A stretch of DNA of 64,000 bases, taken from NCBI GenBank assembly GCA_037179385.1, contig CM074189.1, forward strand, positions 21,711,020 to 21,775,019, written 5' to 3'. This document shows positions 12,046 through 24,461 of this stretch, one piece after another; position 1 is the stretch's first letter; every line of letters starts with the position of its first letter. Source of the stretch: Holothuria scabra. Its lineage: Eukaryota > Echinodermata > Holothuroidea > Aspidochirotida > Holothuriidae. Made by a program: the position numbers and the translations under genes. The notes under the pieces are model-generated. The model searched no databases. It was not told where the DNA came from and was given only the letters and a program-made list of their open reading frames with translations.

Positions 12046-15000
12046 TTGTGAATGAAGGACCAAAAATACATCACAAATGTTCCTTTCAGTCGTTTCACGT
12101 TGGTTTATTAACTCGTACTTCTACTTTGGCACAGGTTTCATGCAACAAGCGATTGAATGATTCTCATATGAACAACGGGTAACCCAATACATCAAAAAGG
12201 TAATATATGCAAAAGAAATGCGAGTGTTATAATTGTAATAAATACAAATATTAATTATACACAATACAGTTATAAACGGAGGGTCTTGAACGAAAGGCTC
12301 ATAAAACTGTTATTGTAACAGGCAGATTGATACTGTGGAAAACATGGAGCATGGGGTACCAAATTGTGGAATTCTTCTTTTCACATTTTAAATTTCTGCG
12401 TTAAGATTCGATCATTGTTTCATCATTTTTCAATTCTGCCTTAATAACAAACAGTACTCCAAGCAAAAATTACGGTGTACTTAATTATGCTAACAATGAG
12501 GAAACTTCGGAAGAGCATAAAAAACTTTTTTTATTGTGCTTTGCTATGACGGGTCTTGAAATTGAAGAATAACCGGCTAATTTAGGAAACATTTAGTTTG
12601 TATTACCTATAGAAGTATAACATTTACTTGGTGAGAATACTTCACATGTTTTCAAAAGTAAGCACATTGTACACTTTTAAAAAATTACATACATATGAAA
12701 GTTACCTTATATGCAAGTACTACCCACAAATAGGTGTAGTCAACGGGATACGTGAGGCCTTATCCTCCTGCCAATACCTGTAGGAGGCTAAATGAAACTT
12801 TTTTACACTATTCAAGAACATAATCCTCTTATTTATCTTCCTGTGAAATGCATATCGGTTTCAAGATAACTTACAGATACACTGAAGTGTATAATCTTAT
12901 TCTACAACCTTTAAAATACATTCATTTTCGAAGGAGATGGAACCTCGTTAGCTGCACGAAAGACATCGATGTTAAAGCATACTGTACCAGCAAGAGATAA
13001 TTGATGAATTCGTTCCTATCAGAAACGTGCCGTACGCTGTCGTTTATGTGACAAATTTTATTTGCTCATGAAAGGCGTAACAAAATACGTACAAATACAT
13101 TGGCAACTCCAGCGGGCAGACCAATAATTTAACCATGTCGAATCACGTATCAAATCATGTATGTAAAACACTGTAATAATTTAATGTCCATGGAACTGAA
13201 ATAAACATCAAGGAAGGAGATGTTGTTCCAAGTACCGGTATTTTAAATTGAAGAGCGTTTTATTTTTGAATCCAATATGAATCTATGAATATCAACATGA
13301 GTGACACAATCAATGTTGGTCAAAATACATGAATACTTAAAGTCAAAGTGGAATTTACTTTCAGCAGACGGATATGTGCACTGTACATTTCGTGAATTTG
13401 GTTAAAGAATCGGTGTTTGAATTATACACTGGACTAAACTTGACAACTATTCAAACTATTTATTCTCTTGAAGAGTAAAATGCTTACAAGTCCCGCATCT
13501 CCCCTCTTAGTGTACAAATGGGGTTCCACACAATAACACATCTAAAAATATTCAGGTCATCCGTGTTGAGTTCTTCATCATGATAAAGATGGAAAAACGG
13601 CACTGATGAATGATACTGTCTTGCTCCAATTCTAGTAGGGACCACAGCATCATTCCACCCTTCACATTGCTAATGCACGACTGTCACAAATACTGTGTGT
13701 TTGTACAGTGATGTATTTTCCTAACCTACGCGTATTACATTTGTTTCATATTCTAATAATAACTTTTTCAGCAAATCAAATATGCAAGAACTTCATTGTG
13801 GCACGCTTGGGTATATTTATAAGAGTATATTTATCCCTTTGCCACAGTGCTACCAGTATTCCCGACATTTTGTCTTGATTATTCGTAGTAATAACTATGT
13901 AAGACAGAACCCCTGGTCACCTGAAACATTGGTGAGGAAATAAACGGCTCAGAGGGGCCGCCTGAAATATTGAACTATCTTTTGAAAATCTGTGCCATTT
14001 TGCATACATAATGTAAATGCATAACTTGAAAAATGAAACGGAAAGAAGCTTATTTTAAATACGCTTTCATCGTTTTACAGGTCTCTTATAGTTGATATTT
14101 ACAAATGGATGACCTGAGAGACAGCGAGATAAGTATAAATAAAACCTATCTTGTAAAATAGCAAGACTTTTACAGGAGAACATCATTTGCTTACCTTGCA
14201 TTCTGTTTTACAAAATTACAAAGGGATATATCCATAATGCTCTAAACTTAAGGCTTATGCCTAATTTTCTCCTTTTTTTTACCACCATATGCTTGTACAA
14301 TATCAGCTGCCTATTAGATATATCAATAATCCTCTGGAAAAGCAATCTTCTCCCGTTCGAAGCACAGATGAGGAACGATGGAAGCGCGTATTACTGACAT
14401 TGAGATGTTTCTAGAGGTACTGGAGTTAAACTTTCATTAACGACGTTTTGGACTTGTTGCACCGTTACTAATTCCTTCCGGAAATTTTCCGCTTTTAATT
14501 GATTGCTCTCGAGCCTCGTTAACTTTAACATTAATGAGAAAAGAAAACAAGACTGAATGTTTTTTAACAAACGTGTATAGTTATGATGGAAGTTTGTCAA
14601 TTTTATGCAAATAAAATTCGAAAATATTCTCTGTATTTAGTTGTATTCTTCTTCATAGATAGTTAAAATCTACAAGTCTTCAATAAATTCAAGTCATACA
14701 GGAAAAGAAAGGTTTGAAATAAGTCATGCATGTTTCATAAAAGCTTCCTACTCACAAGCTTTAAAAATTGGGGCATAAAAACGATTCATGAGGAAGAAGT
14801 GCATGCTGCAGTACTGTAGAACAGTACCGGTTTCCTCGAAAATCTGCCTGATGCATTTCACCAGTTCCGTATTTTTTTGCCACAATCGTTTCCTATATTT
14901 TAGTTCACCAGGTAATCATGATTAGATTAGCTTATGAGCTTGTGCTTTTAAGCAAATGCTGGTAAGTATTTTTCTTAGCTTTAACCATTGTCTTTGTTGT

Positions 15001-16329
15001 TTCCATAGTAACATAAACCAAGATTTTGAAGGTTCCATATGAATATGTTATATCGCGAAAACAGAGCGAAACAGTTTTTAGAGTGTATTAGTTTCTTACA
15101 TCTCACTCTGAGATAATGTTCTGTAAATGCTTCTTTTGAAGGAGATGGGCATGAAAGTTCAGATTCAACTAACGTGAGACTTTCTTTTAAAAATATCACT
15201 TCCCATGTCAGATTTAGAATAAAAATTATATGTGGTACCATTTTCAACATTAAACTTGTAACTACCAATTGATGTACCCTTGCAATACACATAGTGCAAG
15301 TGCCATTATGATCTCTAAGATAACTACGGTCAAAATTGATTATTGATTGTTCAACTGAGCTCCGACTAATAGATGGTCAAATTGTTGAGCTATACTATGG
15401 TTAAAAGTAAGCAATTAATGGTCAGAATTGGCAATGCTTGTCTTTACAAATGAAATCAATTTGAGTTTACAACCATTTTTGTGGTAGTGTTTGAACATTT
15501 GCATTTTAAATGATACAAAAAGACCCCTTACCAAAATCTTTTGACCATTCCCTGTAAATTAGGACCAATTTATTTGAAATGTAATACCTTTGGAATAATA
15601 AGCGGAAAATTTACGAGAGCGTGAAAGACAAAACTCTCCTTTATAATTCCTACGCTCTTTTATAGAAAACAGGGATTATTAAGTGTGTGACAATGTGTTC
15701 TTTTTAACCAATCAGCAAAGGAGGGAAATTCAATAAATATTTGAAAGCATAGCTACATATTTGGACATCAGTGTAAATTTTCATATTGCAATGCACATGT
15801 GAGCTTGATAGAAAACATTTAAAAATGTTCTACTGATAAACAAAATCTCGAAATAACGGGATTTTGAAAAGAGTGGTGAGGGTTTTTATTAGGGTTTCAT
15901 ATACTGAAGTTATTAATGCTAGCAGGATTGATTGTGGGCTTAATTTACTGAAGGGTGTAGAGTGGACCGTCATCCTTATGGTAGAGAATGATACCTTTGA
16001 CGTCATGCTATCCTACCCATAGACATAAACATCAGTCAATACTTACGGAGAATAATGCACAGGAACGTCACACTGGACTTCCGTCAGGATCTGTATCTAT
16101 GCGGAAAAAGTTTAATATTCAAAAGCATTTATGCAATTACAAAATCAAATTACCTATTAATGTGCGGTGAAGAGTAGCCACCTAATCTTTTTATCTCATC
16201 GCTCCGTGAGGAGGATGAGATATTGTAGTCACTTTGCCTATGGGGCTATATATTGCAATGCCAGCTTAAATCGCAATGGTTACCATGGTAACGGTAAATT
16301 TTCCCAGGTTACTAGCCTCGAGGTCTAAC
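12046..16329. other. Long gene-poor stretch
   Basis: AT-rich DNA with only short frames of 60-100 codons on either strand. None has a recognisable domain or a convincing exon with splice sites. I see no TIR pair or long tandem repeat. Confidence 0.4.
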
Positions 16330-16392
16330 TCATGGTGAGGTACCCCCGAGTGACTGAAGGTCCATGGCTGAGAGAAGGGTCAAAACCTGTCC

Positions 16393-16448
16393 GTGTGTGT
16401 GTGTGTGTGTTTGTGTGTGCGTGTGTGTGCGTGTGTGTGTGTGTGTGT
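16393..16448. repeat. (GT)n microsatellite
   Basis: About 56 bases of GT dinucleotides with three single-base interruptions (TT, GC, GC). It sits at the edge of the AGGTCA-bearing repeat family. Open frames here encode only V/C or T/H repeats. Confidence 0.95.
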
Positions 16449-16449
16449 C

Positions 16450-17203
16450 CAATTTTGTTTTCCTAATATCTTGTAAACGGCTGGGCCAATCTTCTTCAAA
16501 CTTGGTAAGATGGTACCTCAGGTGGAACAATTGCATTTTTAATACGCAACCGGAAGTGAAGGTCAAAGGTCAAGTTTAGTGAAATCACATTTTCTGCTAT
16601 ATTTCCAAAACGAAACGTTCTCCTGACACGAAACTTTACACATATGAGGATTGCATCTAGACCTACCAAAATATGTGGTTGCCATAGCAACAGAGATCAA
16701 AGGTCAAGTGGTAGAGTGGAAAAAATTTCTAAGTGATAATTTGTTCGTAAAACAACGTTTTTGTCCCTCAAACTCCCCCTAGTGGGCTATACCGATTCTT
16801 TTCAAAATTGGTAGGTGGGTACCCCACGGTGGGAACTTGTGTCGCCCAGACCCTCGGAAGAAAAGGTCAAGGGTCAGAGGTCAAAGGTCACATTTTGCAA
16901 AAAAAACACCTTTTTTCCTATTTTGTACTAAAACTTCAAAAGAAAACCATTTTACATGAAACTTCACAAGTATAATAGGGTAGACTAGTTCTACCAAAAT
17001 ATGTAGTTTCCATGGCAACCAAGGTCAAAGGTCACGTGACAGGGGGTCAAATACTTTTTTTTATTCCTTTAACTCTTAACGGACGCATCCCACAAATCTG
17101 AAAGTTTAAGTGTAATAGCCTAGGCATGATACTGTAAGTTTTGCCGATATGTGTGGTTGTCATGGCAGCCAAGGACATAGTTCACGTTACAGATTGTCAA
17201 AGG
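16450..17203 (+). repeat. Decayed tandem repeat family rich in AGGTCA direct repeats
   Basis: The block CTACCAAAATATGTGG or its variants, then TTGCCATRGCAAC and GGTCAAAGGTCA, recurs at about 16660-16706, 16988-17034 and, more diverged, 17140-17185. A second shared block (TTCTTTTCAAAATTGGTAGG-like) precedes the first two. The period is about 325 bases, then about 150. DR1-type sites (two AGGTCA half-sites one base apart) are at 16560-16572, 16694-16706 (one mismatch) and 17022-17034. A run of four half-sites, each separated by one base, is at 16864-16890. Confidence 0.75.
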
Positions 17204-17207
17204 TTAA

Positions 17208-18117
17208 AGTGGGCATGACACGGCCACAAAAACTTTTGTGTATTGCAAGATTAGATACAGTATTTTACAAATATCATCTCACACCCCATTAAAAACCCGT
17301 ACAATTCGGCATAAATGATATTCGAAGGAAAACTGCGTTCAAAATCCAATTTCGAAAAATGCCGCAACAGCTCACCTGACTTTTATGACGCAATTGGCGG
17401 CACAAACCCCGCCCTACGGCGCGCATCTAGATGTGGAACTAATGTAACGTTCGGTTAAGTTATCTTATCTTAGCAACCTCATGAAAACGATTACATCACA
17501 ATACAGAGTCCAACATACAGAGCGAATGGCGCGGACCGTGGTGGGGATTCGGAGCAAATCATTGGCCAATGTGTTCGCGTGTACATGCGCGTGGGTAAAA
17601 ATAGTTCTGTTTTTGTGCAAGGAAGACGCGGTTCGGTCGTATAAAGAACAGCTATGAATATGTATAGGCAGACCACAACAAGCGCGTCCCCACTACGAGC
17701 GCGTCTTTACTGTATGACCTGTTTGATGAAGATGCTATTGCGAATACTAAGCAGTCACCGCGCAATGCACAATTCACAATGTAGTCAGTGGCCACGCTCA
17801 CTGCTATCGGAGCACCGGTGTTTGTGATTATGTATGTGCTAACACGCGTTACCATGCACATGATTCGATGATTGTGAGCTCTCTGGTACAGTGCTGCCAA
17901 CCGTCCCTCCAATGACGTCACCATTTTGAGACGCGTTCACATACGTTTTTTCGCTTTCGAATTTCAAATGGTCTGAGCCTGGCCTGTAATTGGGAATTCA
18001 AAACGTCGTATTTCGGTTTTTCTGGACATAATTTAGTAGGGAAATCATTCACTTTATGTCAAGGTGTACCCAAAGAACAGTTACCGAGGAACTTACTTTG
18101 GCCGTGTCATCCCCACT
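17208..18117. mobile_element. TTAA-flanked DNA transposon (MITE-like, piggyBac-type target)
   Basis: The left end AGTGGGCATGACACGGCCA (17208-17226) is matched by the inverted right end (18099-18117) at 18 of 19 positions. TTAA lies directly outside both ends (17204-17207 and 18118-18121), the target duplication typical of piggyBac-like elements. The interior (910 bp) has no recognised transposase. The insertion interrupts the AGGTCA-bearing repeat. Confidence 0.75.
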
Positions 18118-18121
18118 TTAA

Positions 18122-18566
18122 TGTTTTGTAACTAGTCTATTTTTCATCAATTAATATAAATAAGCTAGACTCCTTGGTTAGTACTCCAGAGTAACAGTCT
18201 CAAACTCTTTTTTCACTAGCTTGTATGCTGCAGTGAGATTTTTATGTTCCTGCTCGCACTTCACTTTGATGGCCCTTATATCTAGAGTGTTCTCATATGG
18301 TTGATGCAGACAGTTGTTTTCACTCCAAAGTTGCTGTAACTGTTAGGCTTAGTAGTATGAAAGTTGAAGTCAAACCCAGGGCTAGACTTGAAATCTCAAG
18401 CTGGTTAACAGTATGTAGGCTAGGTCTGGGGCTAAATCTACGCCATTTATAGGCTTGAGTTATAACCCTAGATATGAAACTGTGGGTGACTAACATTAGG
18501 TTAGGCATATAGGGCCTACCTATCTTACATATTGGTGCCCTTAAAACTTGGCGGTTCTGAAGCATC

Positions 18567-18600
<34 letters not shown>

Positions 18601-18900
18601 GTACGTGACAATTTCCTTGCCACGGACTAGGATTGGCCACAGGCCAGTACGCAGAAAAGGTTTGTGCGTCGCCCGCCAAGCGTTCAACATCGCGCACACG
18701 CCCAGTTTTTTAATTGAGACGCACTTGATGTGCATATCAGCTAGGCACACATGAAGTTTGCCGTCGCGTCAAAATGGAGAATACGCCCAGCTAGCGCCTA
18801 AATAATAACAATTACGCACTTGTCTAAAGCGTCCCCGAAAGCGTCTTACTTTTATAATCGTTGCGTCCATATGTTCAGTTTAATGTAAGAGCCAAGCTCG
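18122..18900. other. Gene-free stretch with 31-base poly(A) run
   Basis: An A-run of about 31 bases occupies 18569-18599 and may be the tail of an unrecognised retroposon. No coding frame is convincing. Open frames crossing the run are artefacts (poly-K or poly-F). Confidence 0.45.
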
Positions 18901-21900
18901 TTGTTTTTTTTTTCATAGTGTTGCAAGGGGATTACAGCATCTTAAAAAATAAATTTGTTCCAAAATCTTAGATAGGCCTACTGGATTAAAAGGGCAAGCG
19001 TTACAAAGGTTGGGTAGCCTATTTCTCCAGTTCTTATATAATCCGGTGTCAGAATTTAAATATCCAAATGATGTTTTTTGGAATAAGGGCTGCGCCTGTT
19101 CCAAGAACTTGACTGGTCTGTGCCATATTCTTTCCCCTCGCTATCTTACGAAAAACACTTCCGTCCCTTGGAACGAAAAAAGAAATCGCTTCCCTTGGAC
19201 TTCAAGATTGTGGCATGGGGTTTTAGTAGGTTATTTTTGTCAATGACATTCTACTGTAGCATAAAATTCAGCACGGATAAAACTTCTAGCTCATACATAG
19301 TTCAAGTTAACCAACTTGCGCACATGTTAGCGATGAGATATGCAACTCCGTGGATTGCCCTCTTGTTTAGTTTTTGGTTTTTAAGGGTCCTTCGCTTGTT
19401 CGTTTTAAACAAGTTTGAATTGACAAGCGTGGGTTATAAGTGTGGACCTTGCCCTAAGAACAAGAAAAATAAAAATTAAAATAGGATGACACATTTAAAG
19501 GATTAACGCTATCACTAGATAAACTTAGGTTGCATCCTCGTGTAGTCTCAACCCTAGATCATGCATCGAGCTTATACGCGGTCCACTGCAGTTTAACCTT
19601 TAATTCACATGAAAAATTTGCCATTCATCGGCATTGCCTCATTCATATGTAAATCTTGAGGCACAGTATGAGTTATCAAAGATGTGCTTTTTATATCCCT
19701 TAACGAAACTTTGGCATTAACCCACCTATCTACTACTCTCTGAGAGATGACGGCAGTCTTCTTGCTGTGAACTAATAAGATTGTGAAGGGTCTACCCTTA
19801 CAAACTACCGCAAACTTACACTAGGCAGTTTTGATGTTTATCTGTGCGTGTATGAGATATGTGATATCTGCACAAGTTTAACTTTTGCAGCAGCCTTTTT
19901 TGTCCTACGCAAGACTCATTTTACCGGCTTTTTATATTTTTACTTCTGATCATTATAGGGACCTTTTCATGGCAAAACATATCACTTAAATCTTCTACCG
20001 TGGTTATCTGCCCCCTGAGAGGCGATAAAAATGGTGAGCTTGAGCTGCAACTGAACCTATTCTGTTTTGGTCGAGGGCAAATCCCATTTATAGGTCACCA
20101 GAAGTTCGAACCAGAAACCATTGTAAGCACGACATCTTAAGGTAGCAACGTCGGACACGTTTCATGTATATGTTTCAGATCTTTCATGCAAAAGCCGATA
20201 ACCCTTAATCTTATTAAAGGTCGAAAATCATTTTAGGTCACCTGAGGAACCAGTGAAAAAACCAGGAAAATTAATAGTTGGAAAAGTGGTATCTTAGGTG
20301 AGTGCTGATGGATAATTTTTCATACTTGGTACATACATTTGTAATGCTCAAAGCATAGTCTTTTCTTTTCATTGGCAACCATAGCTTTTCATTTGGGCTC
20401 GGTCTTGAAAGGTAGATTAAGACATGAAAATGGCTGTACACACGGTTTATTAAAGAACGAGAGACACTTCATATTTCATGTTAAGACAGAATGATATGTA
20501 GTGTATTAAAAAAGTCTTAAAAAAGTCATATTGTGGGATTTTGATGAAGGCTAAACACGTTCGAATCACTGCATCTTAAGCTAGGAAGCATAAGTGATGT
20601 ATTTGTTACGTGTGTTATCGTCAAGAGAGGAATCCAATTATTGTTGGTAGAGGTCTTACCTAACCCAAGGTGGTAGAAGATGAAACCTTAAAAGACCACT
20701 GAGAATGCTTGTAAATCACAATAGGACGGCTAAATATTTTCATACACTTGTTATATGGATATAGCACATCGCCGAACGGCTATTTGGGATACAGTCGGAT
20801 GGACTTTAGAAAAAAGGACAAAGCACATCAACACATAGGGGTCAAAGGTCAGGTGAGGTTAAATGAGAATAATTGGCATCCTTGTATATATTTATTATCT
20901 TTATTATCTATTGAATCAATGGGTGCATGGTTTAAAATCGCATCATATTAAGAGGAGAGTACCTTACTATCATTGGAGCATGGAAGTCATGTGGTCTTGT
21001 GAAATCAGTAAAGTTCAATATCGAATCAATTTAAAGACAACATTTCACCACTGGGAACTTGCATTCTTTTTAGTTTGCTTTTGGATGTATTGTGGTCAGA
21101 AGATAATTAGCCCCATTTTTAAGATATAGGTTAAGGATTGCGGACGAGCTACAAAGGACAGCTGATAGCTGAATGCATATTGTCTGAAATTCTTGATTTG
21201 GTACATCAAATAGACGAATAGCAATGTTTTGAACAAACAGTATTGAAAAAGCGATTGGACAGAAACATGTGTTCAGTCATAGTGACGCGAAGAACCGTAC
21301 GGTTGCCTATATTCTAAGAGCCATGTGAAACTTGGACGAAAGGAACAGTTCTTGTGTAAGAAATACAATCAAAGAAGAAAAAATAGATTAGGTATTACTA
21401 GTCCATGAATAATTTGGTTTTTTTGTCCGTCCGGTAACGTTAGATTTATAAAGACCCCTGAAAATTTTGCACTCACCATTTAACTCCTTCTCGCTGTCCG
21501 CCGATCTAATAGAAAGAGAGAAAAATATTGTATGTGTAAAGTTCTTTCAATGTCAATCTATGAAAGTGCCGTAGGGCTCTCAGCCAGTTCACCCTTCATG
21601 AACTGTAAATTAGCCAAACCCTTTAGAGTCCCTTAGTAAGCTTTTTAGGACTGAAACAAGTCATATGTACCAAGTGATTTATGAAATGACCAAGTTGTGG
21701 GCTCCTTCAGAAGCAAGGAAACAATTAAAGTCATATATGGCTTTCTGCTTGATTGCACTGCGCCGTGCTGGATCTCTGATTCTTCGGTTTAGGTGGATGA
21801 GTAATATCATGGGTTCACTCAGGGAGGTCGTATACCATCCCCTGGTTCACTGATTGTTTTCCGGTTGGCCGACAGGCTGACCTGGACATGGGATAGGTAT

Positions 21901-22149
21901 AGGTAGTTGTCAGAGAATTTTGACACATACTTCGATCAGTTTGGAAGGACCGATACTCACTGTATAACGAAAAAAGTCCTAACTGCCTACCTGCCTAACG
22001 ACTGAGTAAATCCCTAGCCTTATTCCTAACTCTATCAAAGAATGCACTTGATACAATACAATGGCAACAGACAATCAAGAAATTCCCTGCCAAGCAGTGC
22101 GCAGCAGCTGGTTTGGGCATCTGGGATGATATTTACAAAATCCTGCTAA
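18901..22149. other. Gene-poor DNA with degraded GGTCA-type repeat
   Basis: Around 20085-20290 the phrase AGGTCACC recurs about 140 bases apart with similar flanks, and a perfect DR1 (GGGTCAAAGGTCA) lies at 20839-20851. This suggests more members of the family at 16.4-17.2 kb. No gene was recognised. Confidence 0.4.
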
Positions 22150-22826
22150 AGCCTGCCATCCATTCGTGAGCGTGCGTGTCCGCGTCCGTGCATGCGTGAA
22201 GTGAACATCCATTCATAAGTGAAAACTTGTCCGTGACCACCCACATTGCTAGCAGAATGCTATTTTCTGCTGCCCCTCTTTTACTAACGCCACCATGATT
22301 TGCTTACAGGATGTCGAGCTGCGTCGCAAGTTGGAGGAACACAATCATTTCCTGCTACAGTTTTTTTACTCATTCAAAATGCCGTTTTGCATCGCGGAAG
22401 GAAATATTGCACAAATGTGCCTGAAATATCTTTAATATACCTTCTTTTTTTTGCAGAATGAGTACTTCAACTACTTTCCTATCACATAGAGATCACGAAC
22501 TGAACACATCTCCTCACTAACATGGTCTAATCTGCCCCCCAAAATGTTTTTTAAGGGTGTTAAATACGTAGGTTAACCTCTTACGATGGGATTCCCCTTG
22601 AATTAGTAGTGTGCTACCTTTTGTCTTCCTGCAAAGTCATAAATGTCACGCATCCGTGTCCGTGAAAAATCGCTCCACGAGCGATTCCTCACGGACGCGC
22701 ACACGGACACGGAACGGATTAATGGATGGCTGGTAATTTTTTTCTATTTGAGCGATTTTCACGGACGTGGACACGCACGCGGACGCGGACACGGATCACG
22801 CGTCACGGACGAATGGATGGCAGGCT
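22150..22826. mobile_element. PIF/Harbinger-type MITE with TAA target duplication
   Basis: The left end AGCCTGCCATCCATTCGT is matched perfectly by the inverted right end ending at 22826. TAA lies directly outside both ends (22147-22149 and 22827-22829), as expected for the 3-bp TWA target of Harbinger elements. Inside the TIRs both arms are rich in CGTGTCCGCG-like repeats, and internal inverted repeats (around 22650 and 22760) suggest nested rearrangement. A short open piece near 22311-22361 reads DVELRRKLEEHNHFLLQ and is preceded by an acceptor-like TTGCTTACAG. It may be captured coding sequence or a transposase remnant. Confidence 0.8.
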
Positions 22827-22829
22827 TAA

Positions 22830-24114
22830 GCCTACAATCTTGGACAAAACTAGATGGAACGCCCCACTCCCCCGTGCAATGTTGGAGATAAAGCCAATTT
22901 GAGATTTACTGGGGGATGGGGGTGTCTTAAATCGCTATTTTCTGTAGGACACAACTTTTCAAAGGGGAAAAGAGGTCGTGCAAATAGTATTCGGCACCAT
23001 AAACATCACAATGACGTGAGGTGTTTCAACAGTTTTGTCCAAGGTTGTAGTTGACAACTATCTTGGGCCACAGCTGCCAACCAAGACTAGTTGAATACTA
23101 AATAAAATTCATAAGATTCTTTTCTTGTGGCTGGCTGTATCAGGTCCTGTTCGCCAGCATGAGGGTCTAAGCAGCTAAAGAGTGGAGATTTTGAGATTTT
23201 TTTTTCTGTTTTCAAGGGTGTATAGATTGAAATAGTGCAATATTTGTTGCCATATTCACAGCTTCTGTAAGTCATAAACTAAGAAACCTTAAAAAGTCAG
23301 TAGGACTACTTTAAATGTACGTGGATTAGCTCAGTGGTCTACCAACCTCCGAACTTTGAGTTTTAAGGTCATGAGTTGGGATCTTGGTAAATTTTGCTGT
23401 TGAGAACACAAGGCCGGAAATACGATCTTGGGCCCTGGACACAAATAATTTGGAGGAAGGAGGGCAAAGTTTGTGTTCATTTCCACCAGCTCGACCAACG
23501 CGAAATGAACTTCATATTCAGTAGCGGACCCACTACCTGTGCGAACAAATCAGGAGATAACTGCTTCGGGAGAATACGATTATTACTCAGATCGGGGGAA
23601 AATTTGCCTGTCTCAACGGTATGAATATTTATGACTACTTGGTGTCTACCTCTTCGTGGTCGTAGATTTTTTTTTAATAATTGTGTGTGTATTCAAATGA
23701 GAGATAATAGTTTATACATAAAAGTGAAACTACAAGGGACCTTCAACCACGTTTTCACACCCACAAGTGCTAGCACGACCCACTTACAAACCTTTCTGTG
23801 GAAATTGGTGCACAAAACTTGCGACTGCGTAGTGGCTATTATTTTAGCTTAGGAGAAAGAACGTAGAAATTTTTTCGCTCCCCTAGCAACAAAGATTTTA
23901 AATATGTCCTACTTTCTCTTCCCTAAAATCGATACAAATTGCAAGGTTGTTTTGAACATTCGTCTGCAATGAATTTTCACCGTAGGATCGCAATGCATCA
24001 TAAGAGGAATTTAAGAATGGCGACCCATGAAAAAAATATTCCCCGGTCGGATGAAAATTGATTTCCCCCGAAAACGACTACCTAACAGAGTCCCTAGCAT
24101 GTTTTATGGATAAA
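22830..24114. other. Gene-free stretch with a degraded tRNA-like SINE head
   Basis: At about 23331-23390 (plus strand) the phrase GGATTAGCTCAGTGGTCTA resembles a tRNA A-box region, with a weak B-box-like GTCATGAGTTGGGATC downstream. It is too decayed to be a tRNA gene. I looked here on the minus strand for the kinase exons that should follow receptor gene A and found none. Confidence 0.4.
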
Positions 24115-24278
24115 AAAATAGCAGTAAACTATGGAGCAGCCAACAAGCTTCATAGCAGCCTGCAAAGGCTTTGTTTTAGTTTAGCAGGCTTAATGAAAGT
24201 AGGTCCTGGACAAATCAGGGTATGATGTATCGAGAAGCTACTACCCCGCGTTTCTTTTACTTTTAACCACCGATTGCT

Positions 24279-24284
24279 TTTATT
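24279..24284 (-). terminator. Candidate poly(A) signal for receptor gene A
   Basis: AATAAA on the minus strand, 72 bases beyond the proposed stop codon at 24356-24358. Position and sequence suit cleavage and polyadenylation, but such hexamers are common in AT-rich DNA. Confidence 0.35.
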
Positions 24285-24355
24285 GTTAACTCTGCTAAAC
24301 TCTTGCTTCAAGAGTTTTGCTGGTAATCACTCGTTGAAAATCTTCTGGCAAATGT

Positions 24356-24461
24356 TTAAAATATTAGTGTTATTAAATATAACAATGTCACAATTTTAAC
24401 AAAAGGAAATTTCACTTTTTTAAAATAAACAACAAAACTTTTTCCAATTAACATGTTTTCT
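24356..24461 (-). CDS. Gene A terminal exon: truncated kinase N-lobe remnant and stop
   Basis: Continues in frame from the 43-nt exon and reads ENMLIGKSFVVYFKK followed by VKFPFVKIVTLL, then a TAA at 24356-24358. Spacing resembles the glycine-rich loop and beta-3 strand of a kinase (IG...F.VVY...V.KI), but the loop glycines are mostly missing. Gene B has the homologous exon at about 58301, five codons shorter in the loop. The acceptor used here (AATGAGAG) is weaker than gene B's (CCTTCAG), because the matching CAG is CAA in gene A. The stop and exon use are therefore uncertain. Confidence 0.4.

Noticed and set aside
16364..16579. Open frames on both strands over the (GT)n tract
   Set aside because: They encode only dinucleotide-repeat products.
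18548..18754. Open frames crossing a 31-base A-run
   Set aside because: Poly-K or poly-F stretches from a homopolymer; no domain on either side.
22854..23054. Open frame downstream of the Harbinger element
   Set aside because: No motif, no splice context, and low resemblance to coding composition.
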